Source of the DNA: Alligator mississippiensis
Lineage: Eukaryota; Chordata; Crocodylia; Alligatoridae
Direction: 5' to 3'
Length of the DNA: 64,000 nucleotides
Assembly (NCBI RefSeq): GCF_030867095.1
Contig: NC_081831.1
Span: forward strand, 22,544,001-22,608,000
Positions 10,010 through 48,809 of the stretch are shown one piece after another. The notes beneath the pieces are model-generated. The model did not search any database, was not told the DNA's origin, and saw nothing but the letters and a program-made list of their open reading frames with translations. Numbering within the stretch: the first letter of the stretch is position 1; the number at the start of each line of letters is the position of its first letter. A program made the position numbers and the translations under genes.

Positions 10010-11284
10010 GTCAGTGCAGACCCGGGCGGGACTGTGGGGCGGAGCTTCCTAACCCCGCCTCAACTGGCCCCGCCCTCACCCCCCATTTCTACCCACCCCC
10101 AGCGTCTACATCGGCCCCGCGGGGACGTTCAGCCTCTTCCCCAGCAGCCGCCTCAAGCGCCGACCCTGCACCCACTTTGACCAGGACCTGGGGGACGGTG
10201 AGTGCCCCCCCAGGGCAGGGACCCGGGCGTCTGGGCTCCCAGGGGGGAGGGCAATGTCGGGTAAGGGGCCCCGTCCCCCCAGCTCCGACGGCCCCCCAGA
10301 GCCAGCCGCACTCCAGGGGCCAGGCAACCGTCTCCCCAGCCCCGAAATCCCCCTCCCCCAAAGGCCCCGTCGAGGGTGGGGGAAGATCCCCTGGAGGCCG
10401 GGGGACTGTGGGAGTCACGGGGCTCTTCTCCCCAGCCAGGACCCCCCCAGAGCCAGCTATACCCAGGGCCAAGCAAGCGGGGTCCCCGTCTCCACAGCCC
10501 TGACACCCTTCTCCCCCAGAACTAGCTGCACCCTAGACCCAGAGAGGAGGGGAGGGGGACAACATGCCCTGGGGGCTGGGGAAGTTAGGGGGGCACGGGG
10601 CCTGTCTCCTCAGTCCCGATGTTGCCCCTCAGAGCCAGCTGCACCCCAGACCCGGGCAGGAGGGACTGGGGGGCAAGATGCCTTGGGGGCGGGGAGATTG
10701 GGGGAGGGGCACGGGGCCTGTCTCCCTAGCCCCGACGCCCCCACCCAGAGACAGCTGCACCCCAGGGCCAGGCAAGGGGTCGGGGGCTGGGGAGGCAAGA
10801 TTGCCTGGGGGCCGGGGGGATGTCGGGGGCACGGAGCTTGTCTCCCCCCCAGCCCCCCAGCTAGCTGCAGCCCAGACCCGGGCGGGGGGGCTGGGGGGCA
10901 CGGTACCCTGGGGCCGGGCCTGCAGCTGACCTGCGGCCCGCCCCCCCCCCAGGGCAGCCGCACAAGGTGGCCCGGAGGGTCTTCACCAACAGCCGCGAGC
11001 GCTGGCGGCAACAGAACGTGAACGGGGCCTTCGCCGAGCTGCGCCGCCTGCTGCCCACGCACCCGCCCGACAAGAAGCTGAGTAAGAACGAGATCCTGCG
11101 CCTGGCCATGAAGTACATCGACTTCCTCGTGCGCCTCCTGCGCGACCAGGCCACGGCCCCCGTCCCGGTCCCGGCCTCCGGGCCCAGCCCTGGCCCCGGC
11201 CCCGGCCCCGCAGCGCCGCCCATCAAGCAGGAGCGGCCCCCACGGCCCAAGGCTGAGGGCCCGGCGGAGACCAGCCCGCGGTGA
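9693..11284 (+). CDS. LYL1: LYL1 basic helix-loop-helix transcription factor
   Basis: Class II bHLH factor of the TAL1/LYL1 family; binds E-boxes as a heterodimer with E proteins in haematopoietic and endothelial cells. Coding exons 9693-10009, 10103-10197 and 10953-11284 join in consistent phases to 247 residues (human 280). Residues 11-105 are very Pro-rich with the family motifs PVISLAHSK (51-59) and [10 protein letters not shown]; 106-130 are [21 protein letters not shown]; the bHLH domain is about 142-196, with the E-box-contacting Glu in NSRERWR at 153. The tail is Pro-rich and contains PIKQE, like the human PIKME. ATG at 9693 is chosen because it aligns with human MTEKAE and the frame upstream has no other ATG in exon 2; a second ATG follows at once. 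NFIX ends tail to tail downstream. Confidence 0.95.
10103..10197 (+). CDS. LYL1: LYL1 exon 3
   Basis: 95 bp between AG at 10101-10102 and GT at 10198-10199, encoding [20 protein letters not shown] and the acidic linker before the bHLH domain. The intron before it is only 93 bp. Confidence 0.93.
10198..10952 (+). repeat. LYL1 intron 3 with minisatellite units
   Basis: Copies of AGAGCCAGCTGCACCCCAGA separated by GGGGGCACGGGGCCTGTCTCC-like spacers recur at about 10303, 10449, 10520, 10633, 10749 and 10860, a loose period near 100-120 bp. The core is shared with the ACP5 intron array at 355-730. Confidence 0.7.
10953..11284 (+). CDS. LYL1: LYL1 exon 4 (bHLH and C terminus)
   Basis: Acceptor AG at 10951-10952 after a C run; encodes the whole bHLH domain ([17 protein letters not shown], the loop with THPPDKK, helix 2 [14 protein letters not shown]) and ends at TGA 11282-11284. 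The domain is almost identical to human LYL1 and TAL1. Confidence 0.96.
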
Positions 11285-12005
11285 TGACACTGGAGGAGCC
11301 ATCGGGCCCTGAAGTGCGTGCGGTCTCAGCTGTTGTGAGCGGGGCGGAGGCCAGCGGCGGCAGAGGGCCGCCCCCGAAGGCAAACTGTTATGGTCGGGGG
11401 GCAGCACCCCCTCCCCCCGCGCAGATCCGTGGCTCCGGGACATTGGAGTCGTGGGTGTGATGAAGTGTGTTGCGTCTCAGCTGCTGTACGCGCTTTGGGG
11501 TGGCGGGGTAGCGTGGATGAATGCCCCCCCCACCGCCCCGCCAAGATCTGTTGGAGGAGCCATGGGTGTAATGAAGTGCGTCCGGTCCCAGGTGCTGCTG
11601 GGGGATGGTAGCCCCCGCAGTGTGCACGGATGGAGGTGCCCCCCTCCCAGTGGAAGGGCAGAGTCCGTCCGTCCCCCACCCAAGCTTTGAGCTGGAAGAT
11701 TAACCCTCTCCGTGCTGGAGAAGAGGGCCCGCCCCCCGCACTGAGTGGGAGGGACTATGGCGTCAGCCCCGGGGGCCCAGCGAGGTGCCCGCAAGGGCCA
11801 CAGGAGGACGACAGCGACTGGGAGGTGGGGGGGCTGCAGGTCGGGAGTGAGGGGCACCGGCAGGGCTGCGTGACCCCCGCCCCCCTCCATGCCTTGTGGG
11901 CGCCCCTTGAGTTAGGGGGTGGGATGGGGCTGCTTAACCCCTCCGTCCCCGCGTCTCTGCAGCTGTGACGAGCTGGGGACGAAAAGAAAAACCGAGAGCG
12001 CCCAG
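11285..12005 (+). other. LYL1: Probable LYL1 3' UTR
   Basis: No AATAAA or ATTAAA was seen after the stop. AAAAGAAAAACC at about 11980-11992 followed by GT/T-rich sequence (12015-12045) could be a non-canonical polyadenylation site. It includes one copy of the GGGTCGGGAGTGAGGGGCAC repeat at 11828-11865. The end is a guess. Confidence 0.35.
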
Positions 12006-12309
12006 GCCAGCGTGTCCGTCTTTCTTTGGTGTCCTTTTGGGAGGCGACACCTGGGCGGGGGTTGCGTCGGGGGGGAGCGCAGGAGGGTGACCTACCCCTG
12101 GTGTCCCCCAATCTTCCGGCCCGCTATGAGTCGAGAGGACGAGTCTCTATGGAGGGGTGCACCGATCACCCCCAAACTCCCGCTGAGACGCTGCTCTTTG
12201 CCCGGATTCACTCCCCCACCACAGGCCGGGCCCGAGACCCGCCCCCCTAGGGCAGAATCAGGGATCCCCCGTGGCCAGGAAAGGGGCCCATAGCTCGAGA
12301 GGCTGCCAG

Positions 12310-12640
12310 GACCCCCCAAGCCCTCGGGCCAGGATCAGGATGTCCCCAGCCGGGCTCAGGACCCTTATGCTGGGATTAGGACCCCCTCAGACTCGGATCA
12401 GGATCTTTCAGCCGAGATCGGGACCCCCAGGCTAGAATCAAGACTCCCAAGCCAGTTTCAGGACCACCCAGCTGGACTCAAGCCCCCCAGGTCGGGATCA
12501 GCCCCTGCCGCAGCCGGGCTCAATCCCCCAGGCTGGGATAAGGACCCTTCCCCAAGCCAAAATCCCCTCCCCCCCGCCAGGCCGGGCTCAGGAGCCCCAC
12601 CCTCCCAGGCCAGGATGGGGACTCCCCGCTCAGCCCTGGC
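12310..12640. repeat. Minisatellite between LYL1 and NFIX
   Basis: About ten degenerate copies of a 27-30 bp unit resembling CCCAGGCTGGGATCAGGACC fill the short gap between the two convergent 3' ends. Confidence 0.7.
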
Positions 12641-12688
12641 CGGGCGCTGTGAAGAAGGCGCAGAGGCGACCCGCAACGAGAACTACGC

Positions 12689-12694
12689 TTTATT
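12689..12694 (-). terminator. NFIX: NFIX distal polyadenylation signal
   Basis: TTTATT on the plus strand reads AATAAA on the minus strand, in CACAATAAAGCG, followed 20-30 bases further by a G/T-containing stretch. It is the last such hexamer before LYL1. Another AATAAA at about 14725 could give a shorter form. Confidence 0.55.
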
Positions 12695-13907
12695 GTGGAT
12701 GCGGGGAGGAGCGGGCGGAGAGCGAGCGGGGCGGGCCGGGCGATATCATACTGTACTGCACGGATACATACTGCGTCTCTTCGCCTAGGAAGAAACTTGT
12801 TCGCGAGAGCGGGGGCGGGGGGCGCAGCCCGGGGGCCGCGGCCAGGCCGGGGGCGCACTGGGCTTGGCCTGGAGCGAGAGGCGGGGGGGAGCAGCGGGAG
12901 CTAGGGGGCGACCCCGGGGCGGGGGGGCTGAGTGGGGGGGAGGGGGGCTGGAGGCGCCTTTCAGGGGTCTCCTGAGCCCGGCTGGGGGGCGGGGAGAGAC
13001 AAGCCCCCTCTTCCATCCGGATCAGGACCGGGATGCGGATCGAGACCCCCCAGCAGGGCGGGGCGTCCCCTGCCGGACCCCGGATCTTATTGCTTTGAGG
13101 GTGGGGTGGGGGGGAGGTTCGACTGGGGGGGGGGAGGGGGGGGTCGATCGCAGCCCCCCCTCCCTCCCCGCCGGAGCCAGCTACGCGGCTGCCCCGGCGG
13201 GGGGCGTGGAAGGCACAGCGGCCGCGGCCGGCCGCGATAAGGCACCCGCGGGATCGGGCCCTCCCGGGGCGGGACGAGGAGGGAAGGGCGGGGGGACAGC
13301 TCCTGCCCCGGGGGGGGGGCGGGGGGGCGGCTCCTGCCCCGGGGGGGGGCTCCGTGGGGGCGGAAATGCTGGTGAGATGAACTTGGCGCTTGGCTCCAAA
13401 GAAACCCACGGGGGGAGAGGGGAGGGGCCCCGATCCTGATGCGGGGGGGACCCGCGGGACAGTTTGGGCGGGGGTTGCTGAGAGCGGGGCAGGGGCTGTG
13501 GAGGGGTCGCTCCGTGATGCACCCAGGGAAAGGGCCGGTCCCCGCTCCCTCCATGGGCCCTGCACAGGGATCGATCCTCGCTCCATGGGCCCTGGAGAGA
13601 GATGGGCCCCCTGCTCCATGCGCCCAGGACAGGGGCCAGTCCCCCTGTCCTGGGCCCTGGGGAAGGGTCTCCGGGGTTGCTCCCGCTGCTCCAGTGCCCC
13701 CTTAGCCCCCAGCGCTGCCCCAGCCCCCCAAGCTGGGGAGACCCCGGCTCCGGGCCGCTGCTCCGCCCTGCCTTGGCCTTAACATAAAGGAGGATAATGC
13801 GTGTTGCCTAACATGTGCTTTATGATAACAATTAATTGGTTCATAAACTATGTATAATAGAGTCTTAATGTCCTTTATATTGGAAAAGCACCAGGGTTTG
13901 TGGGTTC

Positions 13908-14386
13908 GGTTCTTCTTCTTTTTTTGTCTTTTTTAATCATTTTCTCTTTTTTTATATATATATGGTTTTTTCAGCCTTTTTTGTTTCTTTGCGGCTTTGC
14001 TTGATTTTTTAAATTTTTTTTCTTTTTTTATTTTCTGTTATTTTTTTTCCTTTTCCCGTGGTTTTTTTTTTGTTTTTTTTTTTAATTTTGCCTTATTCCT
14101 GTCCAGGTCCAGAGGGAACCTTGCTCTTTCTTTTTCTTTTTTTTTCTTGGTGGGAAAAAGCCTCCCCCCCATAAAAAAAATAAAACCCAATCCCTTTTGC
14201 CCCCACTCCCCCCCAAAAAAGAAAGAAAAATATTCCCACGAAGACAAAGGAGGAATAGAAAAAAAAAGAAAAAACCAACAGAAAAAAAAAACACAACAAA
14301 CCCAACAATAATGACATGGCTCCTGGAGGAAGAACCCAGGAGTCCTCAGGAGGAAAAAAAATATACGACAACAAATGAGAAGGAAA

Positions 14387-14434
<48 letters not shown>

Positions 14435-14440
14435 GGGAAA
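13908..14440 (-). repeat. T-rich/A-rich low-complexity block with (TA)n in the NFIX 3' UTR
   Basis: Plus-strand T-runs from 13908 to 14150, then A-runs from 14175 to 14400, then a (TA)n tract at 14391-14434. In the NFIX transcript this is a U-rich segment followed by an A-rich one, so it could fold back on itself. Confidence 0.7.
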
Positions 14441-15909
14441 TGGATGCAAAAATAAAGGGACAAGAACTCCCCCAAGAAAAGGGCTTTTCCCACACTTCCG
14501 AAGGCTGGGCATCCCCGCATTTTTAGCGTCCCCGGGATGTGGGACAAGCACAAGAAAAAAAAATAGACTCTTTTTTCCTCTTCTTCTTAACAATCTTTTA
14601 ACATACAAAGTTATTAAAACTAGGCGATCATTGCACTTGGCTCGAAGGAAAACCCTGTGGGTTCATTACTGGTCTTCCCATATATAGCTCTGGTTTTAGC
14701 TCTTTTTTTATTTTATTTTTTTTAATTATTTTTATTAATATTATTATTTTAAGGGTTTTTTTGTGTGTGTGTGTATGTGTGGTTTTTTTTTAAAGCGGTT
14801 TTCAACAGCCCCACCGGGGAGGTGGGGGATCCATGAGCCATCATGGGACCCCCCTGGAAAGCTCCACTCAGTGCCCCCACCCCAGCCCAGGGACCCTGGC
14901 TGAACCTGGGGGCAACAGTCCACAGCCCCACCAGGGTCTGGAGTCCAGTGCTAGCTGGCTGAGGACCCCTCTCTTTCAAGGAGGTGTCATACTACAGGGG
15001 TCTGGGGTCGGGGTGTCTAGAAGAGGGGCTGGGGTCGGGGGGGAACTCAAGACTGCAGGGCATCAATCTGGGGGCATCAGGTCAGCTCTGGATCTCCCTC
15101 CCTGCCCTATAGGGGGCCTCTTGGATCCCCCAAGAGCCTTGTTCCCAGCTGACTGAAGGCAACCTTATGCCCTTGGGGACAAGTTTGTTCTGGACCTTTC
15201 CCCTGCCCAGCTGCCCCAGGGGTGCCCAGCTGTCCTGCAGCTGTGTGCTGGGGTAGGCGCAGGGGGCACTGGCAGGGCAGGGCTCCAGGGTTCCCCCCAA
15301 CAAGCTGGGAGCTGCTCTGTGCCAGGCTCTGACTCCTACCTGGGGGGGAGCTGTGGCGGGGAGAGGGGTGGGGACTCAGTAACAGCACCCCAGTCCTCCC
15401 ATTATGACCCTGTTTCTCCACTGGGACTGGAACATCATTGCATTTCAATTGGGGGGGGGCAGGTTTCTGCCCCACCCCCCAGCATCTCCCTGCCCCCTAC
15501 CCGAGTGAGCAGAGCAGGAAGGAACAACCCCCCCCCATGCCAATGAGAAGGGGGTGGGGGGAGGCAGGTGTCAGAATTGACAGACCATGCACAGCCCAGC
15601 AGGCAACTCATTGGTTTCTCCCATGATCCTTTGAGGTGGGGGATCAGGGATTTTGACTACAACAGGTTTCACCTTTAGGGGATTCCAAACGAGAGCCCAT
15701 AATTAGGGCCAAATTCTCCCCTTTTCCCCCCAGTCCATCCTTCCTCCTATGGCTGTTATATGTGGCTGCTGCAGCATTCTGCCCCAGAGGCAGCTGCTTT
15801 GGGGCAGCGGCTGCCCCTGTAGAAGGAAGTGGTGGGGAGGTGAGGGAAGGCCCCATCCTGCCTACATTGGGTTTCCTTTGGGTTTTTCAGTGTGCGAAGG
15901 AGAAGATGT

Positions 15910-15945
15910 GGTGTGTGTATGTGTGTGTGTGTATGTGTAGCCATG
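15910..15945. repeat. (TG)n microsatellite
   Basis: GTGTGTGTATGTGTGTGTGTATGTG with few interruptions, within the NFIX 3' UTR. Confidence 0.75.
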
Positions 15946-16922
15946 TGATCGCTGCATGTGTGTGCGTGCACGCGCGTGTCATCGGCACAGATCCCTTTCC
16001 GCCCGGCCCGGACGGCACCAGGGGCTGCGGCGGGGAAGGGGGTGGTGGGGGGAGGGTCCCGGCTCTTGCCCACGGTTTATGGCTAGATGGTGGTAGCCAG
16101 GACCCCGTGGGCAAGGCGTGTAGGTGGAGGGGGGTCACATGTGTGGCCATCCCCCACCCCAGACCCAGGCCTAGCGGCTCGCTGTGGTTCAGGGAACATC
16201 ACAGAAACGCGTCGTGTCAAAACAATCATCATAGAACTCAAACACGGGATCCAAAGCGCGGGTGAGAGACACAAGGGTGGGGGGCGAGGAACCGGCCAGT
16301 CACGCCTGACACAGGAGGGAAGCAGGGGGTGGGGAGGGGTGGGGGGGGCTGCCCCAGGGGACTTAGCTTGGGGGCCTCTCTGCCCCCCCACTCCCAGCAG
16401 AGACCCCTGCCCAGGCTGTGCCCCACCCCCAGCCACCAGCACCCCCTGGTATCTGGTTGTACTGGTGCCCCCTCCCCTGTGGGGGGGAGGGGGGCTGGCA
16501 TGCAGGGAGCCAAACACCGCTCCCAGGTCCTGGCGCTTATGTTTGCTGGGAGAAGCCTCTGGCCACCCCCACCCCAGGTTTTGGCTGCTGAGCATGCTGG
16601 GAAATGTCCAGAATCCTCGGCAGCCCTGCTCATGGATGGCAGGGGGAACTTGCTCCCAGCACACATAAGCACCCTGAGCCCTGAATGCTGCTGGGTCTGG
16701 GCCAGGGGGCATGAGCCCCCCCAACCCAAGCTGCCACAGGGGCTGGTGCCAGCAGGTCCAGGAGGCGTTGGGAGTCTCCAGGTTGGAGGGCACAGACCTC
16801 GTCGGTGGTGGTTGGCTCCAGCGCGTGGGGGCAAGCGAGCAGGTGGGGACCCCAGGTCTGGACGGAGGTGCCCGCGGGCGGTGGGGATGGGGGCGCAGGG
16901 GGTCTCTCCCTGGGAGATTCCA

Positions 16923-46059
<29,137 letters not shown>

Positions 46060-46060
<1 letters not shown>

Positions 46061-46180
46061 AAAGGGAATAAAATTAAATGAAATAATATCAAAACGAGTA
46101 AATGTAAATAAAATAAAATAAAAATAAATGAACCAAAATAAAATTAAATCAAACAAAATTAAATTAAATTAACCAGGAGA
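46060..46180. repeat. (AAAT)n-type microsatellite
   Basis: AATAAAATAAAAATAAATG and AATTAAATTAAATT runs. Confidence 0.75.
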
Positions 46181-46554
46181 GTTTGCTTTGGCAGCAGCAG
46201 GGTTAAAAACAAACCTGACCCCACTATGCTTCCTTTCGTACCCCCCCTCCCCCCCGCCACTGGCTATACCCCAGTGCCTAGGTTCAATGGCAGGTGGTAG
46301 TCCAGGGTGGGAGGAAAAGGAGTTGCCTGGTTTCGTTCAGGTGTCGGAGATCCAGTCTCACCCAAGCGAATGACCCCCCGAAAAACACGAGCCCGCTGCA
46401 CATAATTACCATTGCTCCGTCTCATCCCGGCAAAGCTAGGCACCAGGTTCTGAAATTCTGGACTCAACGGAGTTGCGGGGCTGGGGGGGAGTGGAAAGGA
46501 GGTGGGGGCTGTGAGGTGGAAGCGGGGAGGAGGGGAGAGAAAGGAGGAAGGTAA

Positions 46555-46673
46555 AAATTTTAAAGGGAGGAGGGAGGGAGCGAAGAGAATGGGGGGGCTG
46601 TGCTAGGGGCGGGGGACTGGGGGGACCAGGGTTTCAGTTGCCACCCGGCACGCGGGAGAGAGGGGGAGAGGAG

Positions 46674-46712
<39 letters not shown>

Positions 46713-48010
46713 ATTTTTCTTCCTTCCAAAAAGGTGGGAGTGGGGGATAAAAAAAGGAGGAACGAAAAATAAATAAACGGAGGCAGGCGGCTCGTGATGG
46801 AGGCGTCGGGCGAGAGCAGCCACCACCCCCCACAGCAGTGGGGAAAATAATAAGAATAAATTCCCCAAACAGCTCCAAGAGGAGGGGGGAGAGAAAAAAA
46901 ATGAAATAAATAAATGGAGGAAGGAAGGAAAAAATAAAAAAGCCAGAGGGGGGGGCGAGCAGCAAGCAGGGAGAGGGAGGAGGGAAAGAAAAGCAAGGAG
47001 GTGGGGGGGGGGGCAGAAAAATAGGAGGCTTTTTCGGCGTTGGCAAAGGCGCAAAGATGCAAACTTAGACGCGTCTCCCTCTGCCCGGGAGCAGGCGATC
47101 GCTGGCCAGGGGCAGAGGGAGCGATGGCAGCTGGAGTCGGTGGCCCTGGCCACTGGCACAGCCCGCATGCCCAGGCGGCGGGGCCAGGGCCGACTGGTTT
47201 TTTTGTTGGGGTTTGGGGTTGGGTTGGGTTGGGTATTTCCCGCCTCCCCGGCTGGTTCCCCCCTTTCCCTTTCTCCTCTCAAACTCTCTCTCTCCCGCTC
47301 GCTCCTTTCATGCTCAGCCCTCAAACGGTTTGCCGGTGCCAATGCCAGAGGAGGAGAAAAAAAAATAGAAAGAGCGAAAGAGAGAGAGAGAGAGAGAGAA
47401 GGATCCACCTATTTGGCAAGGAGACACATTCGCAGAGCAGCCAATGGCTGCATCAAAGAGACTGGGAGGCAGTGGGGGGGGGAGAGACTGGTGGAGCAGA
47501 AACCGAGCGGGGCGGGGGGGCAGCTGGCTGGGGGGGGCCGGGGGGGGCCAGGAGCAGGGAGCCTGTGCCGTGAAGAGCCTGCGAACAATTTGCCAAATCG
47601 ACAAGTTTCTATCTAATGAATAAGCAAAGTCCGGCCGCGATGAATTTTTTATTGGGTGGCGGGTTTTTGGCACCGGGGAGCCCAGCGAAATCTCGCTAAA
47701 TAAATAAATAGGCTCCTTTCCACTGCGCCCCCCCAAGCAACCAAAAAAAAAAAAAGGCAGTCCCACAAGGCTTCGGAAAAAGCAGCTGTTCTCTCGTTCG
47801 GTGGCTCCGAGGCCCGCGCTCACTCGCTCGCGCTCTCTCGCTCGCTCACTCTCTCCCTGTCTATTTATAAAAAAAGGACAGAAGAAGATTTCGTTCCAAA
47901 ACCACCCCCCCCAACACACACACACACGCATGCACACACGCGCGCACACACGGTTCCGATTAAGCCGTCGGTACTTTTTTCTCGTCAATAGAGTTGCCGA
48001 ATCCTAACCA
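46555..48010 (-). other. Purine/pyrimidine-biased NFIX 5' region
   Basis: Holds (GA)n tracts at 46678-46706 and about 47375-47400, A-rich segments, a CpG-rich patch at 47070-47190 and a TCGCTCGC block at 47815-47855. A non-repetitive AT-rich stretch at 47575-47710 (CTAATGAATAAGC, CGATGAATTTTTTATTGGG) looks conserved in style. Open frames are low complexity. It could harbour an NFIX promoter, but I cannot point to a defined exon. Confidence 0.4.
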
Positions 48011-48774
48011 CCGCCCCCCCCCCCCCCCCCCAATCACCGCAGCACACAGAAAGCTGCCAGGCCTCCAGGGACAGTGCGGCCCCAGCCTGTGCTGTCAGGG
48101 GGCCGTGGGATAGCCCCCCAGACCAGCCCTACTAGCCTCCTGCCGCAGAGGGGAATGTCAGCTCCTGCCCTTCCCCCTGGATCTGCTCTCACGGGCAGCA
48201 CCACAATGGGTCAATACTGTCCTGAAGCCTGAGTCCCCGGCAATCCCTGTTGGCCTAAAAAAGCCCCCCACAAGATAATGCCCCCATAAATCCCACTACA
48301 CAAAAGCGTCCAGGTTCAGGGCTCCCTGTGCACCAAGTCACCCCATTTCTTGCCCCCTGTATGGTCCTCTTTTCAGGGCGTGGCTGTGGGTTGTTCTACT
48401 GAGAGGAACTGGGGGGTCAGGAGAGGGGGAAAACACCCCCAAAGGCAGCAGGGCTGGGGACAGCAGGACACCATGTGAGGAAGGAGGTAGGATAAAGGCT
48501 AAAGGGAGTGTTTAGCCAAGGAGGGAAGGAGTGAAGAAATGGGGAAAGGCGGAGGAGAGAAGATGGTTCTGGAAGTGGGGGACAGATGAAGGGGGAGTGA
48601 AAGGGAATAGATGAGGAAGGAGGAAGCAAGCAGTACCAGGATTTGAGGAGCAGCCCTTAGCTTCCCCAGCAATGCCACAGAAGTGCACGGAAAGGGCCAG
48701 GCCATGAGCAAGCACGGCTGCCATCCCCCCCAATCCCTCGACCTGTCCACCCGCCTGTCCCACTGGACACTTAC

Positions 48775-48804
48775 ATGGCCCCCGTGGCTGTAGTATCGGA
48801 GCAT
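48775..48804 (-). CDS. NFIX: Candidate alternative first coding exon of NFIX
   Basis: An ATG at 48804 in good context (A at -3, CCCAGGATG) opens MLRYYSHGGH and runs straight into the donor CAT|GTAAGTG at 48774. It ends in phase 0, exactly what exon 2 needs before its GAT codon, and lies 3.1 kb upstream of exon 2 on the same strand. NFI genes use several short alternative first exons of 1-10 codons. I do not recognise this peptide from a known isoform, so it stays a prediction. Confidence 0.4.
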
Positions 48805-48809
48805 CCTGG

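Larger units (their letters stand above)
12670..16922 (-). other. NFIX: NFIX 3' UTR
   Basis: Continuous minus-strand sequence after the TGA at 16923 down to a polyadenylation signal at 12689-12694; about 4.25 kb, similar to the several-kilobase 3' UTR of mammalian NFIX. It includes a unique AT-rich part at 13780-14800 and a GC-rich distal part. No splice acceptor with coding sequence was seen within it. Confidence 0.6.

Noticed and set aside
8876-10180. 434-codon open frame on the plus strand
   Set aside because: It is made of His/Thr-rich CA-repeat translation running into the wrong frame of LYL1 exon 2; the LYL1 frame is supported by splice sites and family similarity.
12690-13619. Long minus-strand frame in the NFIX 3' UTR
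   Set aside because: Lies after the NFIX stop codon in GC-rich UTR; Pro/Ser/Arg-rich without domain.
46560-47408. 282-codon minus-strand frame upstream of NFIX exon 2
   Set aside because: Ser/Leu/Pro low complexity produced by GA/CT tracts; no donor in phase with exon 2 was found in it.
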